From assembly GCA_038503065.1 (NCBI GenBank), contig JBCAMK010000003.1, forward strand, positions 1,116,001-1,180,000: a DNA stretch of 64,000 nucleotides, read 5' to 3'. Positions 23,976 through 35,849 of this stretch are shown piece by piece (within the stretch, counting starts at the first letter, position 1; each line of letters starts with the position of its first letter). Below the pieces are notes generated by a model. It was not told the origin of the DNA. It made no database searches and saw only the letters and a list, made by a program, of their open reading frames with translations. The DNA comes from Paragyromitra xinjiangensis. Lineage: Eukaryota; Ascomycota; Pezizomycetes; Pezizales; Discinaceae. Made by a program: the position numbers and the translations under genes.

Positions 23976-25331
23976 ACTTTTTCGGAACTCAAGATGGGGC
24001 TTGAAGGATTGAAATCTAGAGACGGCGTGGTTCTAGGGACCTACTGAGGTTGGTAAGAGAATACTCTGTCTTCGGCAGCTTTAGGATTATATACATGTAG
24101 CTTGATCGACATTGATCATGGCATTGGAGAATTGGTGCTGCTTATGACACCCTTTGGTGCCAGTAGTTTACAAATTAGGTATGTGTTAGTTTTGGCGTAT
24201 CGATTGCTTGAACCGGAAAAGATGTAGAAAGACTCAGTTGTTAGAAAACCATGTCTGAGCAACCTCAAAGCCTGGAGGCTCAGTCATAGGATCCGGATTA
24301 GTGATAAGACAACTACGAGCAAAGTCGAAATCTATTATTTCTCTTACGGATTAAGCGAATGTGTTGATTGCGTTTCTTAGGATTTTTGTTTGGCCTAACT
24401 TATCTTCATTGTTTGCTCTATCTAATTTGACCTGCATGTATTTCAGGATCTGTTTCTCCTGGACTTACAGTAGTTTCTTCTGGATCTCTTAACATGTTGT
24501 TGACCCTGGGAATGGAGCGATTCCTTGGAATAAAGGCTGATATAGCTTCCGAATTAGATCTCAACTGAATATATCTCCGATTGGTTGCCTTCTGGTAGAT
24601 TTCGTCATACGAGAGTGTTAAGCTACAAGTTGGGTTGAGGTTCTGAGCCTCTCCCTGAATGGTGGTTGGGTGTGTAACGTGGGGCACTCGCCACTAGACT
24701 TGATAGGTACAGTTCAGATTGAGGCTGGATACACCCCTCCTTCCGAGTCCTTCGCGTCCCTCTTCCTGCTAACAGCTGCACTGCCGCTACATATTTCTCT
24801 TCTCAGGACCCTCTCCCTGTCCTGGAACAGCTTGCCGCTGCACACTCCAGCGGTTCACCACCGCTGCACGAATTTGTCCCCAGGTCAATTTACGATACTT
24901 GGTTCTGGAGATAGGTAGAGATACTTCTCCTTCTTCAGCTTCCCCAATAAACACAGAGCTCCTACCTCCTACCCCCCCCCCCAACCTCTGTACCTCCTCG
25001 GCGCTTCTTCCCTTTTTTCGCCCCTAGATATTCCTATCGAAAAATATCCTTGGAGCACGTGAAGAATATACTTCTGCGCTCTGGAGAAAAAACTAATCAG
25101 TGTGAGGTACAGAGAGTCATCAGGACTGAGCAAGGACAAGGATCAGCCGAACCAACCCACACATACTAATTATCTTGCTTCTCTATCGACATTCGCTCGG
25201 AATTGATAAATCTCGGGTGGTAGGATATACCACTAGCGAAAAAGGACACCTATTGCTTGTTATTGAGCCTCCTGCATGGGATACTGCTCTCTCCCGATTT
25301 TTCCTCGAAGCCCACAGCAAGAATCCCAACG

Positions 25332-28067
25332 ATGGCCGAAAGACCCTCGACGGCCACGGGTAGCAACCGTAATTTCAATCAACCTTTAGCATCTCCATTA
25401 CGGCCGAATACAAGTGGTGGCCCTGGAATCTCTGTAACGGGTGCTTCGCCAACAGGGTCCCGGACTCCACCTCCGAACGAGAACCGTCGGTCTATCAGTG
25501 GCGCCTCATCCTCACCTCGGCCAAAAGCGAAGGGTCAGCTACGCATCAATCCCCCGGGCTTGGTTCCCCGGTTATCCGCTGGTTCTAACGCGTGAAGCAG
25601 AGTCCACTAACACCTTTTGCCGAAATATTACAATTTACGGGTATTGCCGTTATCAAGATAAAGGTGAGTGGGGGGCTTTACTCTCCAGGGGGATTCTACG
25701 CATCGATTACTGAGACATTCTGGATAGGCTGCGCGTTTAATCACGACCCTCACTCGCAAAAACAGCAGCCGGGTAGCGGACGAGGAAAATTTAATGTAGA
25801 CTCACCTTCTTTCACTCCAGCGACTCCTCCTAAAAAGACAATATCTCCGAATGCTGCAGATGCCGCTCCTTTTACTCCAAAGCATAGCGCTAGTAATACA
25901 TTGAGTAGGGCAAATTCTGGGGCGTCGCGAGCTGACGTGCTAGGAGCTGCGACACCTCCGGTTGCACCTCAATTCCAAGATCCTAATAACGGGTAGGATT
26001 ATAGCCTCCCCCCAGTTGGATGGGTGTTTCAGTAGCTAATTGTGCATCTTGGTAAAATAGTTATTCAATCCCCCATACAGTTGATCATCAGCAGAACTAT
26101 CACCAGTTGCAACATGGATTTGATTCGATAGGGTTGGCGGAAAATGTATATTCGCCTACGAAATCACGGCGCAAGGCTAACAAAATGAAGACCGCTGCAA
26201 CAAGCGCAATGAATGCATATGATTTTGCTGTTGCGCAACCAGTAAACCCATATGCGCAGACGGGTGCCGATATGTTTTTCCAGCAACCACAAACCTATAC
26301 TCCTCTGGTTGTGTCCCTCTTGTCACTTCTTGCCATAACTTGATTCACAGGGGAGGTTTTTGTTGACTAGTTATTTTTATTTTAAAGCTTCCTTACCACC
26401 GTTATGCTCCATTGGCCCCTTTTCCACAGAAGCTCGCGCCTTTCCAAAAGACTATCCACGGATTCTTCATGTCTGGCAATCTCAGAGAAGAGCTTCAAAG
26501 AAAGGCGGAAGCTACACTTCAATCCTTACCAAGTAATCTAATCCTTTTCGATTTGCTTTTATGTCAATAGGGGTGAATGAAGATTGACACGAATTTCCTT
26601 CGCCATAATGAAGGTGTTTCTTCTATCCTCCCTCCACAAGTCGAAGAGTTCCATTCGCTCGTACCATTGGATACTTCAAACCAAAAGAGCGCACAGGTTT
26701 TTGGGTACCCTAGCTGGGTCTACAAGGCTTTCTCGAATGAGGATGGCCATGCTTGGACACTTCGAAGAGTCGAGGGTAAGTGGTTCTGTGGAGTTGTACT
26801 CAGATATGGCAGCTCTGACGGGTGACCTGTAACTTGGACCTGTAGGCTTCCGACTATCTAATGAAGCGGATATTAGGATAATACAGCGATGGAAGAAAGT
26901 TCTAAGTGCGAATATTGTGACAATCCATAATGCCTGGACGACTACGAAATTCGGTGACAGTTGTAAGTTTTCCCGGGCTTCTTCTTGCTCATTGCCTTCG
27001 ATGAGCTTGTGAGTGTTCACGCCTAAGATTTCGCCTTTGCAGCTATCATCTTCGTCTATGATTACCATCCTTTGTCAAAGACGTTGGCTGAGACTCATTT
27101 TGGACCCAGTCCAAGATACACTACGCCTCGACACGGGCCAGCTGGGCCGATAGTGCCTGAACAAGTGTTGTGGAGTTATATAGTCCAAATTGCATCGGCC
27201 CTGAAAGTCATCCACAGTGCGGGGTTGGCAGCGAGAGTAATCGAGCCATCAAAGATACTAGTTACAAGCAAGATGCGGTATTTACACTGACATTGAAAAA
27301 ATTGGATGAAAGCGGTAACCTGACGAAATTTTTGTAGAATACGCTTGAATTGCTGCGGAATTCTCGACGTGATTCATCCAGACACGATACGGACTCAAGA
27401 GATGATACGAGATGCTCAGCTTGAGGATTTGACTCAATTAGGCCGACTCATGCTTTCTATCGCTTGCAACACCCCCTCCGCCATTCATAACTCCCAGAAA
27501 AGCATTGATTACATAGGACGGCACTATTCCATGCATTTGCGCGATAGTATCTACCTCCTCGCGACAGGTATGACGAAAAACGTAGACGAGTTTATCAAAA
27601 CCATCGCCGCCCAAGCGTTTCAGAACTTTGACAGTGCCCTGCACTACGAAGATTCACTCGAGTCTGAACTTTCGCGCGAGCTTGAAAACGGGCGATTGGT
27701 GCGGCTTCTGTGCAAATTCGGGTTTATTAACGAAAGGCCTGAGTATGACCATGATCCAAGATGGAGCGAGACGGGTGATCGATATTACTTGAAGCTTTTC
27801 AGAGATTATGTTTTTCATTCGGTTGATGAGAATGGTCACCCGGTGGTTGACGTTGCGCATGTATTGATTTGTTTGAATAAGTTGGATGCTGGCGTGGATG
27901 AGAAAATCATGCTGGTGTCTCGAGATCAAATGAATTGTTTTGTGGTGACATATAAAGAGGTATAGTGTTATTATCCCTTATATCAAATGGTACGAGCTGA
28001 CACTATGTAGTTGAAGCGGCAAGTTGAGTCTTGCTTTCAGGACCTCAACAAGAGCAATAGACGATAA
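25332..28067 (+). CDS. PAN3: PAN2-PAN3 deadenylase subunit Pan3
   Basis: Ten proposed exons: 25332-25533, 25598-25663, 25728-25992, 26061-26307, 26388-26532, 26614-26775, 26846-26962, 27043-27277, 27338-27959 and 28011-28067; 705 residues, all phases consistent. Pan3 is the regulatory subunit that recruits the Pan2 nuclease to poly(A)-binding protein to trim mRNA tails in the cytoplasm. Features in order: Ser/Pro-rich N-terminus; a CCCH zinc finger (CRNITIYGYC..C..CAFNH) split over exons 2 and 3; a PAM2-like peptide (SPNAADAAPFTPK) expected to bind Pab1; VEEFHSLVPLD before the kinase-like fold (pseudokinase: VFGYPSWVYKAF, VLSANIVTIHNAWTT, IIFVYDYHPLSKTL); then the coiled coil and knob (DLTQLGRLMLSIACNT, LRDSIYLLATGM, GRLVRLLCKFGFINERPEYD). 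Introns ending at 25597, 26387 and 26613 use AAG acceptors and are the least certain. Confidence 0.92.
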
Positions 28068-29747
28068 CATCTCCTCGCTTTGCTAGGTTTCTGCATGTAT
28101 CTATAACCATAGAAGAAAAACCAGAATACCCAGCCTAGGAGGTGTTAAATAGGGTGCAAGTAGCAACAAATAAGTTTCAGGGAGCTGTTCCCTACAAGTG
28201 TTTTCTTTTTGTGTTTGGGATCTGGCCTTCTTGCTTGTGGTTATATAAATCGCTTCGGAGCACGGAGGATGCCGGATTTGGGAGTGTCCTATGTTGCTGT
28301 TTGTACTTAGCCTGTATTATTGATAGCACGAAATTCATGATGTATCTTAGTATTAACTCCTCGTCAAGTGGCTTTAGAGTCGTCTACTGATATTTAAAAT
28401 AACTTCAAGCTTTGCTTCTCAGTGTGCTCTATGTGGGTGTTGGGCGAGACTTGGATGTATTTGAAGAGTTCTTAAAATGCATGGCATTATGACCGTGCTA
28501 TTGTCGGGAAGTATCACCTATTGTATAATGTTGTCGCTATGGAGGCTTGGCAGGTATCTTGGTAGTACTATTATGAGTTATGCAGGAAGGATAGTACGGA
28601 AAGATGCTAGACCAATGGGCATCGAGATTCATATTTGGCCAACGGGCTTATTCTCTTTGTACTATATGTTAATCCTGGTATTATTCTATGTCGGGAGATG
28701 TGTATATATACAGGTCACTTCTGGTAGTTAGTCCATCATCAATTCAGTCATTCTTACAGTTATCCACTTGTCTATTGTCGGAAATATCAATGGAGAATCT
28801 TCCTGGTTGGTGATCATTATCTCTGGGCTAAAGATATGCAGGCTTTTCTATAATCACCATCACATCGAATCACTCGCTACTATAGCACCAACAATCTATA
28901 AAGTGCCGATCAGCTTTCAAGGTAGCCACACATCCGAGAAGCCTAGAGATATCATAAACAGTCGGGGGCCCCTCACTCCGTTATTTTCCCCGCATAGAAG
29001 AGAGGTTTCGAGGCTCACTGCACCCTCGGAGCATCACTATTGGCTGCAAAGATATAATCCTGGTCAATATTTACACCAACAAAAGGATTGTATCGCAAGA
29101 TCAATGTAGGTCGAAAAAGATGAAACAAATCAGCATCTTCATGGTTTCGGTTACAGACTAGTCGAGAGGCGACCAAAAGAAGCCAATAGGGTATCCTCAT
29201 GACACGCGCATATGCAGGAACAGCTTTATTTGTGTCGCAATACACCCAATCACTGAAAACTCGATGTGTGACACGTTAACATGTCTGCGGCTAACGTTCG
29301 AGTGTTCGCGTCATCCCATCGAAAAAGCACCAGTACTGGAGTCTAAGATGGGATGTCTAGGGCAGCCAAACACCGTCGAGCACGAATTTTCCTCCTCCAT
29401 TCTCTCGCGAGTGCGAGATCCTTCGATTATATATTAAGTTGTCAGGCTTCCGTGGAGATGAATAGAAAAGCAGAGATTAGTGCGAATAGAATCGACAGCA
29501 TTTTAACGGTTTTTACTTGTGGGCGGATCTTTAACGGTAAGAATATTTAAATTTCAATTATACTGCAAAAAATGTTCGTGATGTAGTTCCGATTATATTC
29601 GTAGCAGCAGCAGATTCAAGCCAATAAAATGCCTCTCAATATAATATGAAGCAACAGAGAAGAAGCTTATATGTACGGCCCCGCAGGCTTCCCGCCTGCT
29701 CAACCTCTAAACCTGCATACTTACGCCATAACCACTATTCTTCAGTT
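28068..29747. other. Intergenic region, PAN3 to DUF7492 gene
   Basis: No gene is supported. The first 700 bases are T/G-rich as in 3' untranslated DNA. Short frames (up to 113 codons, 28768-29109) show no domain. The end of the interval is the likely promoter of the secreted protein starting at 29748. Confidence 0.5.
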
Positions 29748-30769
29748 ATGAAATTCTTTCGACTATCTCCCACGATATCGCTTCTCATGTTGACGATAGG
29801 AGTTCAGTTAGTTTTGTCGCATACTTGGGTAAGCAAACCTGACTTCATCCCGTTGTTTCCCTTATTTTCCCAACGTTCTGGAGTTAATAGTTTACATAGC
29901 TCGATACTGTTCAGGTCGAAGCAAAAAAGGCAATAGGATATATCAGAGGCTACAGTATGTACCCCAAGATATAACACACTAATAAAGATGTATATACGAA
30001 CACTAACTCGATATAAAGACGGGAGGAATGAGGGTGTTGACAGACAAAACTCATACCTAATGGGTTCTAAGACGGCTCCAGTCTGTAAAGGGACTCAACA
30101 AGCACCAGTAAACTCCCCCGACTTCCCACGTCTTAAGGCAGCACCTGGAGACAGGGTGGTTGCTTTCCATACCGAGAACGGTCATGTATCATTGCCAATG
30201 AGCAAGCTAGCGAAAAGTGGTATCACATACTGGTTCGGAACTACCGATCCAAATGCAAATCATACACTAGATGATGTCCTCAAGTGGAAAGACGCCGGTT
30301 TGGAAGAAAATGGGCCAGGTCAGTACTTGGATGCTGCGACATATGATGATGGGGTATGCGCCGAGCCCAACAATGGCCCAATCTCGGCCCAAAGGGGTGT
30401 AGGCCCAACGGGGCCGAATAAGCCTTGCAAGGACGCTGGATTCGATGTTCCAAAAGGATTAAAACCTGGATCTATATTCACGGCCTATTGGGTGTGGGAT
30501 TTTTCGGAACATTTCGGCCCCGATCCAAATGCCTTTGAGGTAAGTCCAGCTTCCTCCTTTCCCCCTATGGAACCCATCCTCTAATAGCGATCGTGCAGTG
30601 GTATTCTTCATGTTTTGACATCGATATCATTGCGCCCCTACCCTTAGCCACTAACGTTACTCAAACGCCCAACGCATCCCCGCCCGCTGTCGTTAGCGTT
30701 ACTCGAACATCCAACGCACCTTTGCGCACTTGTGTGATGATAGATTATGACCCAACAGAACCCCCTTAA
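29748..30769 (+). CDS. Secreted DUF7492-type protein, LPMO-like N-terminal histidine
   Basis: Exons 29748-29828, 29915-29954, 30019-30539 and 30599-30769 encode 270 residues. The start gives a good signal peptide (MKFFRLSPTISLLMLTIGVQ) with predicted cleavage after VLS, leaving HTWVEA as mature N-terminus. Conserved family blocks follow: IGYIRGY, PRLKAAPGDRVVAFHTENGH, VSLPMSK, YWFGTTDP, a Cys-bearing loop and GSIFTAYWVWDFSE, then WYSSCFDIDI and a Ser/Thr/Pro-rich tail. DUF7492 proteins are fungal extracellular proteins of unknown function. The predicted N-terminal His together with His in ENGHV resembles the copper histidine brace of lytic polysaccharide monooxygenases; this is an inference. 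The intron ending at 30018 uses an AAG acceptor with a CTAAC branch site 15 bases upstream. Confidence 0.85.
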
Positions 30770-31661
30770 AGTGCTAGTGTCTGATAGTCATAACTCTTTT
30801 TCTTCGGTCCTTCGAAAGGATTAGCCAGCCGTTTTTCCTTTGTTAAGTCATGACATTCTTTTCCTTTCTAATATCTAAGGCCAACCGATTGCGGAACGGT
30901 ATAGTTTTTACTTCGATTATTTTTACTAGGAGATTTAATGACAATTTATGACCTACACGATACTAGAGAATCGAGAAGAGAGGAAGAACGAGTAGAAAGG
31001 GAGTTAGAATGGGGATACAGTGGTGTGGAGAGATAAATTGTTTAACGGGAAGGGATAATTGAAATTGGTCGATGGATATTGTTGAAAGCGGGATGAGTTT
31101 TGGAAACGATTTGCGTTTTGGTTATTTTGTTTTTGTTTTTGTTTTTGTTTTGTTTGTTAGTAGACCGCCATAACCTTAGGGTTAGATGCGTGTATAATTA
31201 TCTATCTATCTTCTACCTACATAATACTAGCAGCATCACCTTCACGAGTGATTTCCCATGAGTAGCTTCTATGGCCGTTCAAAATTCAAAGGTTTATATG
31301 TAGAACAAAAATGTAACCTAAGATACTACGCTACTTTAGGTAAATCTAGTAATTTCTGGAGGAATAAACACTGCATTGGATTTGGACCGACAGGTCCCAA
31401 GCAGCCATAGCATAGTACATCGCCAAGGCACAGCACCAACAAGGTGTGAAAGTTCTATTGCCTTCACGAGTAGGGTACAAGGAATAGAGAATCCAAAGAT
31501 CCTACTATTCTCTATGGATAGAGTTTCAACTAAGCTTCTTCATATCCTACGAAGCCTACAGGCCACACAGCCCAAGAGGTGGGAAAGAAAGAAAAGAAAA
31601 CGCCAGCAGCCGTAATTATGGAGATAAAATTCTTTTTTTCTGTAGAACGGCACCCGTGGTT
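30770..31661. other. Convergent intergenic region, DUF7492 gene and LSM7
   Basis: Lies between two convergent stop codons, so it holds both 3' untranslated regions and terminators. A simple (TTTTTG)n repeat is present at about 31124-31158. No gene is seen. Confidence 0.55.
31124..31158. repeat. Hexanucleotide simple repeat (TTTTTG)n
   Basis: About five consecutive TTTTTG/TTTTG units within the convergent 3' region of the DUF7492 and LSM7 genes. A microsatellite likely to be polymorphic. Confidence 0.8.
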
Positions 31662-32197
31662 TTACCCCTCCTGCAAGAAAGGATTGTCGATCTGCTCACT
31701 ACCGTCGATTGGAGAAATAAGGGTCAACATCGGACCCCTCGCTACGATCAAACCCAATTCGCGTGTGTGCTCGTTCCCGTCCTCATCTATAGCACCCAGT
31801 AACGGTTAGTAAGATTTATCTTCGAGGAATGAATAACAAAAATTTATTCAGGTAAATAAACAAACCTCGCAAGTTCTCCTTAACATCATCCAGCACTAGG
31901 TTCATAAGCTGATCATAACCCTTTAAAATCCCTACGACTACACAAAGGAATCGGCCAATTAGATATACTCTACGGTAGAAAAGGGACATAAAACAAACCT
32001 TCCCTTCCTCCATTGAATTTGACGGTGATAGCCTTGTCCATGAATTTCGCTAAGTCTAAGATGGCCTCACGAGGTTTTCGTTCCTGTTGCTGATCTCTGT
32101 TGTATGAACCCTGATTTCCTCCACCACGGCCACCACCACGGCCACCTCCACCAGGGCCACCACGACCTCTGAACGATCCACGTTGCCTGTTATCCAT
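31662..32197 (-). CDS. LSM7: U6 snRNA-associated Sm-like protein LSm7
   Basis: Three exons on the minus strand: 32197-31999, 31931-31866 and 31786-31662, giving 129 residues. LSm7 is part of the Lsm1-7 ring (cytoplasmic decapping and decay) and the Lsm2-8 ring (U6 snRNP). The Sm1 motif is DLAKFMDKAITVKFNGGREG..GILKGYDQLMNLVLDD and the Sm2 motif is RELGLIVARGPMLTLISP, both complete. An Arg/Gly-rich extension (RGSFRGRGGPGGGGRGGGRG) precedes the Sm fold; such RGG segments bind RNA and occur in several fungal LSm7 proteins. Introns of 67 and 79 nt, with gtttgt donors at both, split codons after one base. Confidence 0.95.
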
Positions 32198-33443
32198 TTT
32201 AGGTTTCGATAATGTTGAGAGTGGGGGTTGTTTAGCGGGGTATGAGCTTGGTGTAGTTAAGAGGTAAGGTTGCACTAAGCAGAGGACAGTACAAGTTACC
32301 CGGCCCCCGCCTACTCTGGTGGAGGGCCTGGATTGGTTTGGCTAGAAAAGTTGGTTCCTTAAAATGATATAACCAAGAGCTTGTTCTGGAGAAAGTGCGG
32401 AATACCGACTTTTTACTCTCATATCTGGGTTTCTTTCTTGCCTCTGGGTGGAATTAATGCTCTCTCCATCATTCGAGCAATAAGCTAGGATCTCCATATT
32501 CGTTAGGAAAATTGTTTCCTGGGATCACAGGAAGATAAACCCCTGATCAGTTTTAACTACATGTAATACTATTACTCTTGCCCTCGATTTTAGACAGAAA
32601 AATATATCCTAGTATCTGCATCTGGGATTGCCAACAGGGCTAAGATATTCCACACAATATCCCAAAGCTTAAGGCCCTTTTCGGTCATCGTTACTTCTGA
32701 TTTAACGGGCACTTGGATTGAGACAAGCCATTTCACTGCCAAAAGCAAAACCTAGTTTCTTATTTTAATAATGAGATCCGAAGAAATATCACTGACTGGT
32801 TATCAATGGGATAACTCACCCGCTTTGAGATCAGCGTCCAATGTTTGAGCTGCATGCATAATCGGATGCTGCAACTTCCAAGACCGTTTCACTGTTTCGT
32901 ACCAGAATGGCATGAGTTTCCCGCTAGCCTATTATTTTATTACTATTCAAGAACAGAAAAAAAATCGGAAGTTGATATGAGCGAGGCAGATTTTCTCACT
33001 CGAGATACGATCCCTTGTTGACATTGGGCAGCTCGTCGGAACAGGAGTAGGTCTTGCTGACGACTGATGTCTCAACCGGAGTGCTTGTTGCGGCACCACA
33101 CATATGTTCCACAGAACGTTAGGTACGAGGGCATATCCGGCCCGGAAAACACGAATCTGAGCTTCAGGGCTAGGATTCGTCATCTAAATCCCCCTTCAAC
33201 TGTATTCCACCAACCGCATCTAGCCACCCATATTGCTTTACGCGTCTAGAGAAATGCCTAATGCACTACAGTCTAGCATGGACTTACCTCTTACCCCATT
33301 TTCTTCCCCTTCGCAGCATGTGATACTTTAATGCGATTTAATATTCTTTTATTAGTCTATCGTGCGTGGGAGCAAATATTATAAAAGGTCATTCATTCGC
33401 AACCCCATGGCCGGCTTGAAAGGCTTCAAGCTAAAATCTAGGA
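32198..33443. other. Divergent intergenic region, LSM7 / membrane-protein gene
   Basis: No gene is supported. It includes the promoter of LSM7 on the minus strand and that of the gene at 33444 on the plus strand. A motif copy AACTACATGTA lies at 32555-32565. Confidence 0.5.
32555..32565 (+). repeat. Dispersed palindromic motif, copy E (AACTACATGTA)
   Basis: Exact 11-base AACTACATGTA, about 360 bases upstream of the LSM7 start codon. Same orientation as the copies at 11531 and 22809. Confidence 0.6.
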
Positions 33444-34699
33444 ATGGATGTTTTAGAATTCGTCTCCCAAGTAAGTCCATTACTTAGACTTGGACTCACA
33501 TCCCATGTTGACAAATACTGCCAGTGGCGTCAGTTCACTAAGTCATACGGAAGATTATGGCTGGGCCTGACTTTCGTGTTCCCTAGCCTGCCCGAGTTTG
33601 TACAAGATGTAGAACGCCACATACTGGACAGAACGGAAGAATCGATTTCCGAGTTTCGCAATAAACAAGTAACCCTTCTCTCTAACACTGGGACCACGGT
33701 AACTTAACCCCTAGGCGCAAAACACGTGGAGAGATTGTGCTAACAGGCTTGAATAGGCCGCTATTATATCACAAGTCACTGTCACGTCCATCCAACTCAA
33801 CGATGTTGAAAATGTGCACTGGGCTGCTCGCGGATATTTTTATCTCAGCCTGCTATCTTCACTTCTTTCAGTCTTCCTTTCGTTTCTAAAACATCGAGAC
33901 ATGATTTCCACGAGTAATTCTAGCCTTCGGTCGCAATTGAGCGCCCATACACGGTTCAGGCTATTTCAAAAGAAACGACTTAATATGGCAGTCGTTGCAG
34001 CGCTTTACTTGCCTTATACCTCCCTAAACGCGGCAATCATTGCATATATCATGGGTATGTCTACATACCTGACTGCTCGTGGGATTAGCTTGGATTAGAT
34101 TACTGAATCGGATAATATAAACGTAAGTAGGGTTAGACCAGCTTCCCATATAAGCACCAGGATTGACTTTTCCTTAATGCAGATCTTAATGGTCTTCAAC
34201 ATAGCCCTCTTTACTGGAGGACTTGCATGCATGTGCACCAAACTTACCGGCTCTAAAGTCCCACCGACATCAGGATCCACACGAGGCCGTAACATCCTTC
34301 ATGTGGGAAATATTCTCCAGCCGGAACTTAATCGGGCGCAGCAAACAAGCACGCCCCACCCGCCCACAGGTGACGAAACAATGATCGAGATGGCAGCTCT
34401 ACCTTCTTACAGCTCTATCGAATTATTCAAAGCGTTGGCGGAGGCTGCAGCTGCACATAAGGCTGCCGCTGCAGCAAGCGAGGCTGTTGCAACTCATTAT
34501 GAAAGAGTTTCATTGAGTTGTCTTCCGATACGACTCCAGGAGCAGGGCAACACTCCTATTGGTAAATACCATTCTCTTCCGCATCCTTGACGAGATAATG
34601 TATTTGGCCGTCGTGTATCTAATTCTCATCCTAAAACAAATAGCCGAGGCTACTATACCTACAAGTGCTGAAGGAAACTCTACTATCCCTACCGTTTGA
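33444..34699 (+). pseudogene. Fungal membrane protein gene with probable in-frame TAG
   Basis: Exons 33444-33470, 33525-33668 and 33757 onward encode a short N-terminus, then a membrane segment (HWAARGYFYLSLLSSLLSVF) and a second hydrophobic region (MAVVAALYLPYTSLNAAIIA). In this frame TAG occurs at 34096-34098, yet the same frame continues through ITESDNIN to a canonical intron (34123-34182, gtaagt..gcag) and resumes with another membrane segment, ILMVFNIALFTGGLACMCTK, then an Ala-rich helix (ALAEAAAAHKAAAAASEAVA) and a last exon 34644-34699. The whole resembles small multi-pass fungal proteins of unknown function. Either the gene carries a nonsense mutation, or a longer 150-nt intron (34055-34204) removes the stop and most of the third membrane segment. 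I favour a damaged or polymorphic gene but cannot exclude splicing. Confidence 0.6.
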
Positions 34700-35849
34700 A
34701 CGAGCCCAGAATTTATATACCATATTAACATGTCAATAGAAGCCCCAGCATCTAGCCCACTGTCTAACCATAATTCTTGGGGTTGAAATGACCGATGACA
34801 GGCTCCTTCACGCTAAGGCCAATCCCCGAGGTAAAGTGTTCAGACAGCTACGGTTGTTAACGCGTTGTTGGGGGAGCTTTGGCAGAACGAAATTTGGGGT
34901 GAATTTATATAATATATTAAACAACGAGAAAGAGGTGAATGCAGAAGACAAAGTCTCTGATATAAACTCCATATGGTGAAAATCATGAGAAACCAGAGCC
35001 CTGCAACCTTTACCACTAATCATAAGAATGGCGATTTTTGAGAAGATAGACAGCTACCGAGTGACTTTCTATGATTAGCTTCCCCAGGATTAATTTCTGG
35101 CTCCTTTGATCGCGCCGCTTGAAGATTTTGTCACTGGTCCCAAGTAAATATACTTACTATTCCTTCCTGGTTTATTGCACGCGTCAAACACATGCCTCAG
35201 GAATCCGAACTAAAAGCCATCCTAACACCCACCCAAAATGTATTTCGCACAGACTGAAAGACTGATCCCAAGTCGTGATGTCAGTATTGTTCCAGCAAGC
35301 AGAGAAACTAACCCTCTCACGCGTTTTTAGAGAGTATTTCTAGGCTATGGTTGAACGAGGCTCCCCCTCCCCAAGGTAGAATTCTATCTATTTCATGGTA
35401 GATTCTGCTGCTGGGGGAAATGTTATTCAGGTTGGCTAGAAGCCAAGGAACCTTGGGTTAACCTATTCTCCAAACTACCGAGGATTAGTCCCCCGAGAGT
35501 GCTCTTTCAAACGAATTCAAAAGACCATTTCGCGGCTTAGAATTTGAACAATCAATCAGATTGGTTCTACAATTCAAATGTCTGAATGGCAAAGCTGGTT
35601 GGGCTACAAGTCAGATGTCCGATTCGCGACTCGGAAAAAGCACCCAACAGGGTGCAACACATGTGCACGTGCGGCTGTGCATGCTAGGAGAGTCGCGTCA
35701 ACCGGGCCCCGGCAGCTCTGTGAGGCACACAACCACCCAACAAACATCCAGTGGGATTCCGTCTGTAAAGTTCCCTCTCCACCTCCGCATTTACCTTAAG
35801 TGCATTTTTATCGTTTTCCCCTCAACCCCGTCTTGAAGCTCTATACAAT
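34700..35849. other. Intergenic region before the aminopeptidase gene
   Basis: No gene is supported; frames are all under 95 codons and without domains. The last 100 bases are C/T-rich and form the aminopeptidase leader. Confidence 0.5.

Larger units (their letters stand above)
21809..25331. other. Intergenic region, KAP95 to PAN3
   Basis: About 3.5 kb. The first 350 bases are T-rich, probably the KAP95 3' untranslated region. Around 22300-22350 there is a C-rich tract with two CCCCTA units, not a telomere array. Palindromic motif copies lie at 22809-22823 and 24092-24099. Two ATG-started minus-strand frames (23181-23423 and 23667-23975) have no recognised domain and are listed separately. 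From 24950 on, a C/T-rich leader precedes PAN3. Confidence 0.5.
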
